The notes beneath the pieces were generated by a model, which was given only the letters and a program-made list of their open reading frames with translations, was not told the origin of the DNA and made no database searches. 64,000 nucleotides of DNA from Streptococcus suis (GTDB lineage Bacteria > Bacillota > Bacilli > Lactobacillales > Streptococcaceae): positions 1,364,001 to 1,428,000 of the forward strand of contig CP031970.1 of assembly GCA_022354845.1 (NCBI GenBank), in the 5' to 3' direction. Below, one piece after another: positions 1-9,271 of the stretch; within the stretch, counting starts at the first letter, position 1; every line of letters starts with the position of its first letter. Made by a program: the position numbers and the translations under genes.

Positions 1-600
1 AGCTTTAATCGCATCTGCCTTTTCTTTCCCATAAGCCATAAGGACAATGGTCTTGGCTGCCATAATATTGGCAATCCCCATTGAAATGGCTTGTTTTGGA
101 ACATCTTCTGAATGAGCAAAGAAACGAGCATTGGCTTCAATGGTTGATGGTGCCAAATCAACCACACGAGTAACAGCATCAAATGACGCTCCTGGTTCAT
201 TAAAACCGATATGACCGTTGCGGCCAATTCCTAAAATTTGGAAATCTACCGGATGGTCTGCCAAAATCTGGTTGTAACGGGCAATTTCCTCGGTCAAGTC
301 GTTTGCCAAGCCATTTGGTAAAAATGATTGTTTGAATGGTTTAGCATTGAAAAGATTCTCTTTCATAAAGTGAACATAAGACTGGTCACTATCTTCACCC
401 AATCCCACGTACTCATCCAGATTGACAGAAGTCACATCAGAAAAGTCCAAATTTGATTCGCGAAGGACCGAATAAAATTCCAACGGGCTAGAACCAGTAG
501 CTAAACCAAGCACTTTTGCACCATTTGCCAACTTTTCTCTCAACAAATCTACAGCTAGTACCGCACCATCAGCTTGATTGTTTACAACATGAATTTTCAT
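1..600 (-). CDS. nagB: Glucosamine-6-phosphate deaminase (partial, C-terminus outside window)
   Basis: Converts glucosamine-6-phosphate to fructose-6-phosphate and ammonia, the last step of amino-sugar catabolism before glycolysis. The 200 visible codons start at an ATG with an AGGTGA ribosome site five bases upstream. They carry family hallmarks: [11 protein letters not shown] near residue 55, the active-site LDEYVGL near residue 80 and [14 protein letters not shown] near residue 145. The family is about 235 residues long, so roughly 35 C-terminal residues lie outside. Its promoter holds two NagR-type operators, so induction by amino sugars is inferred. Confidence 0.95.
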   Translation of the reverse strand, partial: MKIHVVNNQADGAVLAVDLLREKLANGAKVLGLATGSSPLEFYSVLRESNLDFSDVTSVNLDEYVGLGEDSDQSYVHFMKENLFNAKPFKQSFLPNGLANDLTEEIARYNQILADHPVDFQILGIGRNGHIGFNEPGASFDAVTRVVDLAPSTIEANARFFAHSEDVPKQAISMGIANIMAAKTIVLMAYGKEKADAIKA

Positions 601-631
601 ATGATTCACCTCATACCTATTTCTTAAGTAT

Positions 632-660
632 ATTATATGGTATATACCAATTTTTGTCAA
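632..660 (-). promoter_or_regulatory. nagB promoter (SigA consensus)
   Basis: Read on the minus strand this is TTGACA, a 17-base spacer, then TATAAT, a perfect match to the vegetative consensus. The spacer contains a perfect palindromic operator, so a bound repressor would sit between the two hexamers. Confidence 0.9.
638..649. promoter_or_regulatory. NagR/YvoA-type operator 1
   Basis: TGGTATATACCA is a perfect 12-base palindrome inside the nagB promoter spacer. It matches the dre-type sites of GntR/HutC regulators of amino-sugar use (NagR, YvoA, DasR). The regulator itself is not in the window. Confidence 0.8.
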
Positions 661-661
661 T

Positions 662-673
662 TGATATATACCA
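662..673. promoter_or_regulatory. NagR/YvoA-type operator 2
   Basis: TGATATATACCA differs from operator 1 at one base and lies just upstream of the nagB -35 box. The start-to-start distance of 24 bases suggests two dimers bound on nearly the same face of the helix. Confidence 0.7.
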
Positions 674-711
674 ATTTCCTCATCGATCCACACCACGTTT
701 GATTGAAATTA

Positions 712-720
712 TGATATAAT
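712..720 (+). promoter_or_regulatory. Extended -10 promoter facing queA
   Basis: TGATATAAT is a perfect extended -10 element (TGnTATAAT). No good -35 hexamer is visible at 17 bases. The predicted start of transcription falls at or next to the ATG of the small downstream ORF, six bases after the box. It probably also serves queA. Confidence 0.6.
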
Positions 721-726
721 GGAGGA

Positions 727-894
727 ATGATATTAGAATTATTGATCTTATTTTTTACAGGAATTGCTCTCTGCCTCCTTGGTTATCTGATCCCTCACCC
801 CAAAAGTCTAAGAGTGATAATGATGCTACTGGGAGTACTATTAATGGTTCTACCAATAGCACTTTTGATCTATCTAATCACCATCGCCTTTTAG
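727..894 (+). CDS. Small hydrophobic membrane protein, 55 aa
   Basis: Starts MILELLILFFTG and ends LLIYLITIAF, giving two hydrophobic segments (about residues 3-22 and 31-54) joined by a short PHPKSLR loop. No family is recognised. It precedes queA by 15 bases and shares its promoter region. A GGAGG sits immediately before the ATG, too close for normal use, and the -10 box ends six bases before the ATG, so translation may be leaderless. It may be a real small membrane protein or chance coding in a leader. Confidence 0.45.
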   Translation: MILELLILFFTGIALCLLGYLIPHPKSLRVIMMLLGVLLMVLPIALLIYLITIAF

Positions 895-909
895 AAACAA
901 GGAGAGTCT

Positions 910-1938
910 ATGAATACTGCAGATTTTGATTTTGATTTACCAGAAGAACTGATTGCCCAAGTACCGCTTGAGAAGCGTGACAGCTCAAAACTTCTCATTC
1001 TCGACCGCGAGAAGCACAGCGTGGTTGATAGCCATTTTGACCATATTATTGACCAGCTTCACCCAGGTGATGCCCTTGTGATGAACAACACGCGCGTTCT
1101 GCCTGCCCGCCTCTACGGCTACAAGCCCGAAACAAACGGACATGTAGAACTTTTACTTTTGAAAAATACCCAAGGTGATCAGTGGGAGGTTCTTGCAAAA
1201 CCAGCGAAGCGCTTGAAAGTCGGTACGACAGTTGCCTTTGGAGATGGCCGTTTGACAGCTACTATTGTAGAGGAATTGGAACACGGAGGCCGAATCGTTG
1301 AATTCACTTACGATGGAATCTTCTTAGAAGTCTTAGAAAGCCTCGGTGAAATGCCACTCCCTCCATATATTCATGAAAAATTGGAAGACCGCGAGCGGTA
1401 CCAAACTGTTTATGCCAAAGAAAATGGTTCTGCCGCAGCTCCAACTGCCGGCCTCCATTTTACCCAGGAACTACTTGAAAAAATTGAAGCCAAAGGTGTG
1501 AAATTAGTCTATCTGACACTTCATGTTGGTCTTGGAACCTTCCGCCCAGTCTCTGTCGAAAACGTTGATGAGCATGAGATGCACTCAGAATTTTACAACC
1601 TAACCTCTGAAGCCGCTCAAACCCTCAATCAAGTCAAAGAAAATGGTGGACGTATCGTTGCAGTTGGAACCACTTCTATTCGCACGCTGGAAACCATTGG
1701 AAACAAATTTGATGGGCGTTTAGAAGCAGATTCTGGTTGGACAAATATTTTCATCAAACCAGGCTATACCTTCCGAATTGTCGATGCCTTTTCGACCAAT
1801 TTTCATCTTCCAAAATCCACTTTGGTCATGCTTGTTTCAGCTTTTGCAGGTAGAGAATTTACATTAGAAGCTTATAAACATGCTGTTGAAGAACGTTACC
1901 GCTTTTTTAGCTTTGGAGATGCCATGTTTATCCAATAA
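910..1938 (+). CDS. queA: S-adenosylmethionine:tRNA ribosyltransferase-isomerase QueA
   Basis: Transfers and rearranges the ribosyl group of S-adenosylmethionine onto 7-aminomethyl-7-deazaguanine in tRNA, making epoxyqueuosine in the queuosine pathway. The 342-residue length is normal. Recognisable stretches are [11 protein letters not shown] at the N-terminus, [10 protein letters not shown] near residue 60, [13 protein letters not shown] near residue 175 and [11 protein letters not shown] near residue 298. An AAGGAG site lies five bases before the ATG. It is followed by the ArgR-family gene after 24 bases, suggesting cotranscription. Confidence 0.97.
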   Translation: MNTADFDFDLPEELIAQVPLEKRDSSKLLILDREKHSVVDSHFDHIIDQLHPGDALVMNNTRVLPARLYGYKPETNGHVELLLLKNTQGDQWEVLAKPAKRLKVGTTVAFGDGRLTATIVEELEHGGRIVEFTYDGIFLEVLESLGEMPLPPYIHEKLEDRERYQTVYAKENGSAAAPTAGLHFTQELLEKIEAKGVKLVYLTLHVGLGTFRPVSVENVDEHEMHSEFYNLTSEAAQTLNQVKENGGRIVAVGTTSIRTLETIGNKFDGRLEADSGWTNIFIKPGYTFRIVDAFSTNFHLPKSTLVMLVSAFAGREFTLEAYKHAVEERYRFFSFGDAMFIQ

Positions 1939-1962
1939 AACTTTTTAATTGAGGACACCCCC

Positions 1963-2436
1963 ATGAATAAGATTGAAAGTCGCCATAAATTAATCCTTTC
2001 CTTAATAAAAGAAAAAAAACTTCACACACAACAAGAACTGCAAGAATTGCTGGAATTAAACGGTGTCACCGTTACCCAATCAACCTTGTCTCGTGATATC
2101 AAATTATTAAATTTAGTAAAGGTCAATGAAGATGCCTCCTCTTATTACATGGTCAACCCGATTGTACCAACCCGTTGGGAAAAACGCCTCCGTCTGTATA
2201 TGGAAGATGCTCTCATTATGCTCAAACCAGTACAGCACCAAGTTGTATTAAAAACACTTCCAGGACTGGCCAGCACCATCGGCTCAATTCTTGATGCCAT
2301 GGAAATTCCTGAGATTGTCGCGACGCTTTGTGGAGACAATGTCTGTCTCATTATTTGTCAGGATAATCAGGCAGCTCAAACTTGTTATGACTACCTGACC
2401 CAATTTACCCCACCTTTCTTTTTATCAAAGGAATAA
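1963..2436 (+). CDS. argR: ArgR-family transcriptional regulator
   Basis: A 157-residue arginine repressor homologue with an N-terminal winged helix (residues 1-70, including [18 protein letters not shown]) and a C-terminal oligomerisation and ligand domain. The family's arginine-binding GTIAGDDT region reads [12 protein letters not shown] here, so one of the paired aspartates is replaced. This is seen in some Gram-positive ArgR paralogues and may alter effector binding. ArgR-type genes commonly flank streptococcal arc operons, and the decayed arc genes here lie just beyond the MFS gene. GAGGAC is the ribosome site. A strong terminator follows. Confidence 0.88.
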   Translation: MNKIESRHKLILSLIKEKKLHTQQELQELLELNGVTVTQSTLSRDIKLLNLVKVNEDASSYYMVNPIVPTRWEKRLRLYMEDALIMLKPVQHQVVLKTLPGLASTIGSILDAMEIPEIVATLCGDNVCLIICQDNQAAQTCYDYLTQFTPPFFLSKE

Positions 2437-2440
2437 GAAA

Positions 2441-2477
2441 AAAATATCCTAGGTTACATGATTGCCTAGGATATTTT
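2441..2477. terminator. Bidirectional intrinsic terminator between argR and MFS gene
   Basis: A 13-bp perfect stem (AAAATATCCTAGG paired with CCTAGGATATTTT) around an 11-base loop, with A and T runs on both sides. It ends the convergent argR and MFS transcripts. Confidence 0.9.
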
Positions 2478-2482
2478 GTTTT

Positions 2483-3703
2483 TTATCGAAATTGATTGTA
2501 TGCTTCTTTCTTTAAATTCCTGATGGAGAGCATCGCTGCAAAGCTAATTAGATACAGGCTTGAGAGAAAAATCATGACAACAGCTGTGCTGGATACATCT
2601 AAAATCATCCCAATGATGACAGAAGAAAATCCGCCAATGGCACGTCCAACATTTAAGATCACATTATTGGCTGTTGAGCGAATATGATGCGGATAGAGCC
2701 GTGTTATCATAGCTCCGTAACCAGCAAACATTCCGTTTACAAAGAAACCAACAATCATACCGCCCAAGATCATCGTTATTTGTGAATTTGCAAACTGGAA
2801 TAAGAATACACAAACTGCTGACGACAGTAAAAAGGCGCTGTAAACAGGACGAGGGCCAAATTTGTCAAGAATTTGTCCGAATACTAACATTCCTATGCAC
2901 ATCCCTAAAATGGTGGTCACCATCCACAGTGATGAATCTTTCACGCTAATCTTTAAACTAGTTTGAATAATAGTCGGTAACCAGTTCATCATCCCAAAAT
3001 AACCAGCAATCTGCACAGTTGTCATCACCATTAGAGCCAGCGTTTGTCTAGCGAGATCAGGTGTCTTGAAGAGTTGACCTACATGGGCAACTTCAGTATC
3101 TACTGGATCCTCTCCCTCAGTATGGTCCTTAATGTTTTCATCATCAATTGCAAATTGCATCCAAAGGACCAACAAGAGTGGTGCTAATCCAAAGAGAAAT
3201 AACCCTTTCCAACCCAATGTTGGTGCTAACCAACCTGCTAGTAGGGCCGATGTGATGGAACCAACTTGACCAGCAATCCCATTTAGCGAAGAAATCCGTC
3301 CCATTTTTTCCTTGGGTACAATACTTGCCATGATGGCTATCGCTACCCCATATTCACCACCAACACCTATACCAGCAATAAAGCGCATGATATAAAGATA
3401 AGGCAAGCTGGTTGTGAAATATATGAGTCCAGTTGCAATAGCAAAGATTACAATGGTCCACTTAAAGATTTTAAACTTATTATAACGGTCAGCTAGGACA
3501 CCAAAGACTAGTCCTCCTAGAAGCATTCCTAAATTCGTAATGGTGGCTATCCATCCTGCTTGAGCACTCGAAATAGAAAGCTCTTTGATAATACTGGCCA
3601 TGGAAAACGAGAGGAACATGACATTTAAATCATCCGTTCCGGAGGCAACAATGGCAGAAGCAAGGGCACGTCGATTATTTTTATCGAGTGAAAGATGTAA
3701 CAT
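2483..3703 (-). CDS. MFS transporter (AAHS-like)
   Basis: A 406-residue major facilitator protein with about twelve membrane segments. The loop 2-3 signature GVLADRYNKFKIFK lies near residue 75 and RFIAGIGVGGEYGVAIA near residue 115. The central loop (about residues 195-215) is acidic. The glycine-rich GVGGEYG pattern is typical of aromatic-acid or sugar:proton symporters, but the substrate cannot be read from sequence. It sits between argR and the arcH remnant. AAAGGAG precedes the ATG, and the roughly 215-base leader contains a hairpin that could attenuate expression. Confidence 0.8.
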   Translation of the reverse strand: MLHLSLDKNNRRALASAIVASGTDDLNVMFLSFSMASIIKELSISSAQAGWIATITNLGMLLGGLVFGVLADRYNKFKIFKWTIVIFAIATGLIYFTTSLPYLYIMRFIAGIGVGGEYGVAIAIMASIVPKEKMGRISSLNGIAGQVGSITSALLAGWLAPTLGWKGLFLFGLAPLLLVLWMQFAIDDENIKDHTEGEDPVDTEVAHVGQLFKTPDLARQTLALMVMTTVQIAGYFGMMNWLPTIIQTSLKISVKDSSLWMVTTILGMCIGMLVFGQILDKFGPRPVYSAFLLSSAVCVFLFQFANSQITMILGGMIVGFFVNGMFAGYGAMITRLYPHHIRSTANNVILNVGRAIGGFSSVIIGMILDVSSTAVVMIFLSSLYLISFAAMLSIRNLKKEAYNQFR

Positions 3704-3771
3704 AAGAATCTCCTTTTAATGACAGCTCTCTGGATGTCTTTATTAAATTGAGAAAAACTTCAAACAAATAA

Positions 3772-3794
3772 GGATTGGAAAAAATATCCAATCC
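3772..3794 (-). terminator. Hairpin in leader of MFS gene (possible attenuator)
   Basis: On the minus strand GGATTGG pairs with CCAATCC across a T-rich loop, followed by TTATTTGTTTG. It lies about 70 bases before the MFS ATG and about 125 bases after the predicted transcription start. It is terminator-like but with an imperfect T tract. Confidence 0.4.
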
Positions 3795-3917
3795 CGCCTG
3801 TTATCGATAGTAGTTAATAGATCATCTCTAACAAATTTCTAGGAAGAGATGTTTCTGTGTAAACTGCTAACTTTCTTGTCTCACGGGACACGTTTAAAGT
3901 TATCAACAATTTCTACT

Positions 3918-3946
3918 AGTGTAGCTCACTTCTAGCTATTTGTCAA
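3918..3946 (-). promoter_or_regulatory. Promoter of MFS gene
   Basis: TTGACA, 17 bases, TACACT on the minus strand. It predicts a leader of more than 200 bases before the MFS ATG, which also contains the complementary stretch CGTGTCCCGTGAGACAAG. The remaining intergenic sequence to 4113 shows no gene. Confidence 0.6.
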
Positions 3947-4113
3947 GAATAGTATGATAAACGTCAATAATCATCTGGTAATGATAAATCTGCCAATTAC
4001 CAATAATCAGGATTCCCATTTCTGAATTTCCATCACCTATATTACAGTACTTTACTTGTGAATACAGTTTCTGAAAAAACACTTCGTATTTTCAACACGA
4101 GATGTTTTACAGT

Positions 4114-4688
4114 TTATTGCATTTCTCCAGCTAAGCGATAGACTGCTTCTGCGTAGATATCCATCGTTTATCTAAATCCTTCAACGGCATCCGTTCATTT
4201 TCCTGATGCTCGGTTTGTTCCATATCTGGGAAACAGGCTCCGAAGGCCACACAGTTTTTCATAATTCGAACAAAGGTTACACCACCTGATGAGATAGACT
4301 GACTAAGGGTATCACCCGTTTTTTCCTGGTAGACTGCCATTAAGGCCTTGACCGCAAATAAAGCTGCCATGGAAGGACCCTTATCATATTGAACCCATCG
4401 GCCAACCAAATGATCATTTTTTATGGTTACTTCAAAAGAGGAAGTTTCCCAATTCGAGAGGTCCCCAGCTGGAAAGACATCTAAATGACAAAGAATTGCC
4501 AACAATTCATCCCCTTGAACAACTTGCTGACCATTACCATGAGTGATGATCAAATCATTCCTATTTTTGATCAGTTTGACAAGGTGCTTAGCAGTCTGTA
4601 CCAGGGCAGCTTTTTGGGCTTTGGCTGATGGATCTGACGTTAGGATGGCATTTCCTCCCAAAGCAACAACAATTTTACGATGATTCAT
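4114..4688 (-). pseudogene. Chimeric remnant: carbamate kinase arcC N-terminus fused to dipeptidase arcH pieces
   Basis: The first ~50 residues ([18 protein letters not shown]) are the start of carbamate kinase, ATP-forming enzyme of the arginine deiminase pathway. The sequence then switches in frame to an M20 Xaa-His dipeptidase (PepV/ArcH): [19 protein letters not shown] and [16 protein letters not shown], then jumps to that family's C-terminus ([31 protein letters not shown]). So arcC', arcD, arcT and 'arcH are missing, plus a further ~270 residues inside arcH. A one-base loss near 4165 shifts the frame and ends the open frame at 4131; the original arcH stop is still visible at 4114. Neither enzyme can be functional. 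Confidence 0.85.
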
Positions 4689-4745
4689 ATTAATTCTCTT
4701 CCCTCCTTCCTGCAAAGAAATCGCTTACATTTTTGATTTTCAAAC

Positions 4746-4778
4746 TGGGGACAGGGTCAAAATTGAATCCGGTCCCCA
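4746..4778. other. Hairpin between arcB and the arcC remnant
   Basis: TGGGGAC pairs with GTCCCCA around a 19-base loop, without a following T tract. It may be an mRNA stabiliser or weak processing site between arcB and arcC rather than a terminator. Confidence 0.5.
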
Positions 4779-4806
4779 AACATGATGACTTCACTGACCA
4801 TTTAAG

Positions 4807-5820
4807 CTACACACGTGGTACAAATGGATCACCTAATGTTGCTGCCATCACTGCTTTAATGGTATGCATACGATTTTCAGCTTGGTCGAAGTGACGACCA
4901 TACTTGCTACGGAATACTTCGTCTGTTACTTCCATTTCTTCTAAACCAAATTTTTCAGCAACATCTTTACCATAAACAGTATTAGTGTCATGGAAGGCTG
5001 GTAAGCAGTGCAAGAAAATCAAATTCTCATTTTCTGCTTTTTTCACCAAATCCATGTTTACTTGATATGGTTTTAATAATTTCACACGTTCTTCAAATTT
5101 AGATTCTTCACCCATTGATACCCAAACGTCTGTATATAGGACATCTGCGCCTTTAACAGCCTCGTCAGCATTGTCCGTAATCAAAACACGCGCACCAGAT
5201 TCTTTAGCAAATCCTTCTGCTAGGGCTACCACTGTTTCGTCTGGGAAGAGTTCTTTTGGTGAAAAGATGTGCACGTTGACACCAAGAATAGCCCCTGTTA
5301 CCAAGAGGGAATTCGCCACATTGTTGCGTCCGTCACCACAGTAAACCATGGTCAATCCTTCTAACTTGCCAAAGTTTTCTTTCACAGTCAGATAGTCAGC
5401 CAACATTTGAGTCGGGTGCCATGCATCTGTCAGACCATTCCATACAGGAACACCTGAAAATTCTGCCAATTCTTCCACCATCTTTTGACTGAAACCACGG
5501 AATTCAATCCCATCGAACATACGTCCCAATACCTTAGCTGTATCTTCTGTGGATTCTTTTTTACTAAGCTGAATATCATTAGCGCCTAGATATTCAGGAT
5601 GTGCACCCAAGTCAATCGCCGCAACAGTAAACGCAGCACGCGTACGAGTGGATGTTTTTTCAAATAAGAGGGCAATATTTTTACCTTCTAAATAGCGATG
5701 AGGGATATTGCGCTTTTTCAAATCCTTTAAGTGAGCTGCAAAATCAATCAACCATTCTAATTCAGCGCGAGTGAAATCTTTTTCCGCTAAAAAATGTCTG
5801 CCTTTAAAAATATTTGTCAT
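4807..5820 (-). CDS. arcB: Ornithine carbamoyltransferase (catabolic)
   Basis: Cleaves citrulline with phosphate to ornithine and carbamoyl phosphate in the arginine deiminase pathway. The 337-residue protein has the carbamoyl-phosphate loop STRTR at residues 57-61, HPTQ near residue 140, SMG in DVWVSMGEE and the ornithine motif HCLPAFHD. A longer in-frame start exists, but the ATG of MTNIFKG at 5820 has AGGAG at good distance. It looks intact although arcA upstream and arcC downstream are both broken, so the pathway cannot run here unless other copies exist. It could still work in the anabolic direction. Confidence 0.95.
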   Translation of the reverse strand: MTNIFKGRHFLAEKDFTRAELEWLIDFAAHLKDLKKRNIPHRYLEGKNIALLFEKTSTRTRAAFTVAAIDLGAHPEYLGANDIQLSKKESTEDTAKVLGRMFDGIEFRGFSQKMVEELAEFSGVPVWNGLTDAWHPTQMLADYLTVKENFGKLEGLTMVYCGDGRNNVANSLLVTGAILGVNVHIFSPKELFPDETVVALAEGFAKESGARVLITDNADEAVKGADVLYTDVWVSMGEESKFEERVKLLKPYQVNMDLVKKAENENLIFLHCLPAFHDTNTVYGKDVAEKFGLEEMEVTDEVFRSKYGRHFDQAENRMHTIKAVMAATLGDPFVPRV

Positions 5821-5839
5821 TATCCTTCTCCTGTTCTTT

Positions 5840-5997
5840 ATACTCAATGAAAATCAAAAGTAGCCTAGCTTCAACTATCTGGGAGATAGTTGAAGGCTGG
5901 AAATATTGCGAGCTGTGTTCGCGACATTAAGCCGAAGATAGAACTAGAGTTCATCAAGGCAAGTTGACAACGGATAATTTTGATTTTCGAAGAGTAT
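5840..5997. repeat. RUP-like repeat element (copy 1)
   Basis: Begins ATACTCAATGAAAATCAAAA and ends TTTTGATTTTCGAAGAGTAT, near-inverted termini like those of the pneumococcal RUP element. An internal hairpin (AGCTTCAACTATCT paired with AGATAGTTGAAGGCT) fills the left half. The right end abuts the stop codon of the GNAT gene. Confidence 0.75.
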
Positions 5998-6443
5998 TAC
6001 CTTACATTTTTGGTCAGAGTCTTACACCATTCACCATCTTCTAAATAGATTTCGGAAGTTGGCTGATAACCAAGCATCTCATAAAATGTTTTAGCTGTCA
6101 ACTCAGAATGTATATTTATACATAAAACATTCGTATTTTTGGCATATTTTTCCAGTTTTTGGATAATTTCCCGAGCATATTCCTTCCCACGGTGTGGGGC
6201 CAGGGTAGCAATTCGAGTCAATCTTGCAGTTCCAGATTCTGTTAGTAAGAAACAGCCGGTAGAAACTGGCTCGCCATGAATGAGTAGATTGGGATAGACA
6301 CGTCCAACTTCGTCATATTGATCAAACTCATCTTCTCGTGCGATGGATTTTTCCATTACAAAGACACGATATCTTACGTACATAGAACATGCACGATGCA
6401 AAGGCTCACTTCCGATAACCAGTTCAACATCTGGTTCATTCAT
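5997..6443 (-). CDS. GNAT-family N-acetyltransferase of the arc operon
   Basis: A 148-residue acetyltransferase-like protein with the acetyl-CoA loop region RIATLAPHRGKEYAREII near residues 77-95 and NIHSELTAKTFYEMLGY near the end. A GNAT gene between arcA and arcB is typical of the S. suis arginine deiminase operon; its substrate is unknown. The ATG directly follows the arcA stop codon with no gap. The stop codon is the first base set next to a RUP-like element, so the C-terminus may have been fixed by that insertion. Confidence 0.8.
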   Translation of the reverse strand: MNEPDVELVIGSEPLHRACSMYVRYRVFVMEKSIAREDEFDQYDEVGRVYPNLLIHGEPVSTGCFLLTESGTARLTRIATLAPHRGKEYAREIIQKLEKYAKNTNVLCINIHSELTAKTFYEMLGYQPTSEIYLEDGEWCKTLTKNVR

Positions 6444-7051
6444 TTAGATATCCTCTCTGACAAAAGGCATAGACATGCAACGTGGTCCACCACGACCCCG
6501 AACTAATTCACTACCGCTAATCTGGATTAACCGAAGACCTTTTGATTCCAGAATAGCATTGGTAATGGTATTTCGTTTGTACACCACGACAACCCAGGTG
6601 CGATGGTCAAGGTATTGGAACCATCGTTCCATTGTTCCCGACCAGCAGCTACAATATTTTCACCACCACAACGAATCAAGTCAACTTTTTCAACGCCTAA
6701 GTTTGCAGCTAGTAATGCAGCCAAATCACCATGTTCTTCTTCGATATGAAGCTTTTCATTTTCATAAATAACGGAGAAGACACGCAAACTGCCTTCAATT
6801 TCTGGGTGAATGGTAAATTTATCATAATCTACCATAGTGAAAACAGTGTCCAAATGCATGAATTTCCGACTATTGGCAAATTCAAATGCAAGGACCTTCT
6901 TAAAGCCAACGCCTCTTTCAAATATATTGACGAGTAGTTTTTCAATAGAAGCAGCATCAGTTCGTTGCGAAATACCGACAGCTAATACATCTTTAGACAA
7001 ATCGAGATGAAGCCACCCTCAATACGTGTGGTTTCATCTCGATTGTAGACC
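6444..7051 (-). pseudogene. arcA: Arginine deiminase remnant (5'-deleted, frameshifted)
   Basis: Only about the last 200 of ~410 residues remain, beginning at [13 protein letters not shown]. Two frame breaks follow. Near 7000 the expected GGDELVLSKDV is replaced by an inverted copy of upstream sequence, losing one base. Near 6590 a one-base loss splits TIAPG from [15 protein letters not shown]. Catalytic features downstream ([20 protein letters not shown], and [13 protein letters not shown] with the nucleophilic cysteine) survive in different frames. The 5' half is deleted and joined to the flpS fragment. Confidence 0.92.
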
Positions 7052-7208
7052 AAAAGTAATCTCTTGGGTCCTGTGCATAATAAATGACCTGTTCCTTAGC
7101 AATCTTTCTAAAACGGATATGCCTCGCTAACTGATCAAAAGCTTCTCTGGTAAGTTGTGCAAATGTCTGATGTGTTTTGAGATAATCATACTGTTCATTA
7201 CTAATCAT
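7052..7208 (-). pseudogene. flpS: flpS (Crp/Fnr-like arc regulator) N-terminal fragment
   Basis: MISNEQYDYLKTHQTFAQLT through VIYYAQDPRDY is the first ~52 residues of the Crp/Fnr-type activator that precedes arcA in S. suis. The cyclic-nucleotide-fold remainder and the DNA-binding domain are gone; the sequence runs directly into arcA codons. An activator lacking its helix-turn-helix cannot work. The 180 bases upstream show no gene. Confidence 0.75.
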
Positions 7209-7388
7209 TCAGAAACCTCCAATCACGACCATCTTCTATGTATCTTTTACCATACGGAATCGATAAAACCTAACATTTGTGGGAGCGCATACAAAATCAC
7301 TGTAAACAAAAAAATAATCACCTACTCCCACAGCTCCTTCCTAGATGAGAACTGAAACAGGGCAAGAAGTGATTATTCACAATTTCAC

Positions 7389-8300
7389 CTATAATTCTTC
7401 TGCAATTTTATTTAACTTACGTAAACGATGGTTAACACCACTTTTGGTGATGGGCTGTGACAGGCTTTCAGCTAACTGCTGGATCGAATAATCAGGGTGT
7501 TGAATGCGCAATTGGGCAATTTCCTGTAAATCACCCGATAGCTGGTCTATACCGATTTTGTCCATTATTTTAATAATATTATTAATGGTTTTCATGCTAG
7601 CAGTGACTGTCTTGGCAATATTGGCCGCTTCAGCATTGGTGGCACGATTTAAATCATTCCGGGCTTCCCGTAACAATTTCACGTTTTCAAACTCAGTCTT
7701 TGCATCTTCTGCCCCAATCACCAAAAGAAAGTCCATAATATCTTCTGCCCGTTGCAGGTAGGTAATGGTTCCCTTTGACCGCTCTATAACCTTTGCATCC
7801 AATAAAAATTTCTGCATCAAATTAGCCAAGTCATAGGCATGATCACTATAGACAGAGGCAATTTCCAATTGGTATTTGCCCTTTTCAGGATCCTTTACAG
7901 AACCACTTGCTAAAAAAGCTCCACGTAAATAAGCCTGACTCCACGAATCATTTTCCAAAACTCTTGGTGAAATCCCTGTATCCAAACCAAAAAAACTGTC
8001 AGCCAGATGGAGATCATTGAGAATCTCGTTGACCCCATCTTCCACAAAAACCGAATAAACACGATTTTTCTTTAAATTTGACTTTTGATGATGCCGAATT
8101 TCTGCTTTTATCTGGTAAAAGTGAAAGAACAATTCATAGATATGACGAGCAATCTTGGCGTTTTCAGTGCTAATCGAAAGAGTCAGCCCTGAGAAAGCAA
8201 GACCAAGACTACCAGCCAACTTGATAATGGCGGACAGTTCACTTTTGTTTTGATTGGATTGAAGCAGTAATTCTTCTTTGACATGCACTGTGAAACTCAT
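7389..8300 (-). CDS. whiA: DNA-binding protein WhiA
   Basis: A 303-residue WhiA homologue: a degenerate LAGLIDADG homing-endonuclease fold (about residues 1-200, including [11 protein letters not shown] and [20 protein letters not shown]) and a C-terminal helix-turn-helix ([30 protein letters not shown]). In Gram-positives it influences cell division and chromosome segregation. The start overlaps the end of yvcK by four bases, completing the conserved rapZ-yvcK-whiA cluster. Confidence 0.96.
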   Translation of the reverse strand: MSFTVHVKEELLLQSNQNKSELSAIIKLAGSLGLAFSGLTLSISTENAKIARHIYELFFHFYQIKAEIRHHQKSNLKKNRVYSVFVEDGVNEILNDLHLADSFFGLDTGISPRVLENDSWSQAYLRGAFLASGSVKDPEKGKYQLEIASVYSDHAYDLANLMQKFLLDAKVIERSKGTITYLQRAEDIMDFLLVIGAEDAKTEFENVKLLREARNDLNRATNAEAANIAKTVTASMKTINNIIKIMDKIGIDQLSGDLQEIAQLRIQHPDYSIQQLAESLSQPITKSGVNHRLRKLNKIAEEL

Positions 8301-9271
8301 GTTCGCACCTGCAGAATGTTAAATAACTCTTCCACGACTAAATCCCCATCATGGAAGGCACCACCGTTTTCTAGTTTCAAGAAGTTTGAAGAAATGATGC
8401 GACAGCCCTGTTCCTCTAAGCCACGAAAATCATGCTTGACCTGCACCAAATACTCATCAAAAGCATGGGTATTCATGTATTCTTTTGGAACAGGCTCAAT
8501 ATTCACTAACACCGTATCCACAAATGGACAGGCCAGATGTGCATTCAACACACTGACGTGATTGGCATCTGTGAAAGACTCTGTCTCACCACGCTGGGTC
8601 ATGATGTTGCAGATATAGACGACTTGAGCTTCCGTCTCACAGAGGGCTTTTCCAATATCTGGAATCATGATATTTGGCAGGATGGACGTATATAGGGAGC
8701 CCGGACCAAGGACAACCAAGTCGCTGTCCATAATCGATTGTACTACTTGACGGCTGGCTTTCGGTTCCCCATCATTATACGTATTCGTCACATAAACATG
8801 ACCAATCATCCCCTTGTAGTCCGCAATTTTACTTTCACCAACCACTTCTGTCCCATCTGTAAAAACAGCATGAAGCGTTAAAGGTTCCTCACTAGATGGA
8901 TAGATCCTACCAGTCGTATGAAAGAAACGTGTCAATAAACGCATGGCGTTATATGTAGACCCTTGCATTTCTGAAATACCCGCGATAATCAAATTTCCCA
9001 GAGGATGACCAGCCAAGGGACCGTCCGATTCAGCAAATCGATACTGAAAAATCTTTTCATAAAGCCTAGGCGTATCTGACATGGCCAAAAGGACATTGCG
9101 CAAGTCACCCGGAGGAGTAACCTGTAAGGCCTGACGAATCTCGCCTGACGAACCTCCATCATCAGCAACAGTCACAATCGCTGTGATATCGGCATCCTTG
9201 GCACGAAGGCTCTTCAAAATCACAGGAATCCCCGTACCGCCACCAATCACTGTAATCTTTGGTTTCCTCAT
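8297..9271 (-). CDS. yvcK: YvcK-family protein (gluconeogenesis factor, CofD-like)
   Basis: A 324-residue protein starting with the nucleotide-binding [13 protein letters not shown], followed by [12 protein letters not shown] and [14 protein letters not shown]. Family members bind UDP-sugars and help adjust cell-wall precursor metabolism and cell shape. The gene overlaps rapZ and whiA by four bases on each side, so translation is coupled. Confidence 0.95.
   Translation of the reverse strand: MRKPKITVIGGGTGIPVILKSLRAKDADITAIVTVADDGGSSGEIRQALQVTPPGDLRNVLLAMSDTPRLYEKIFQYRFAESDGPLAGHPLGNLIIAGISEMQGSTYNAMRLLTRFFHTTGRIYPSSEEPLTLHAVFTDGTEVVGESKIADYKGMIGHVYVTNTYNDGEPKASRQVVQSIMDSDLVVLGPGSLYTSILPNIMIPDIGKALCETEAQVVYICNIMTQRGETESFTDANHVSVLNAHLACPFVDTVLVNIEPVPKEYMNTHAFDEYLVQVKHDFRGLEEQGCRIISSNFLKLENGGAFHDGDLVVEELFNILQVRT

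Noticed and set aside
3704-3923. T-box riboswitch in the MFS leader
   Set aside because: No AGGGTGG-type T-box sequence or specifier stem is present, and the downstream gene is not an amino-acid gene of known type.
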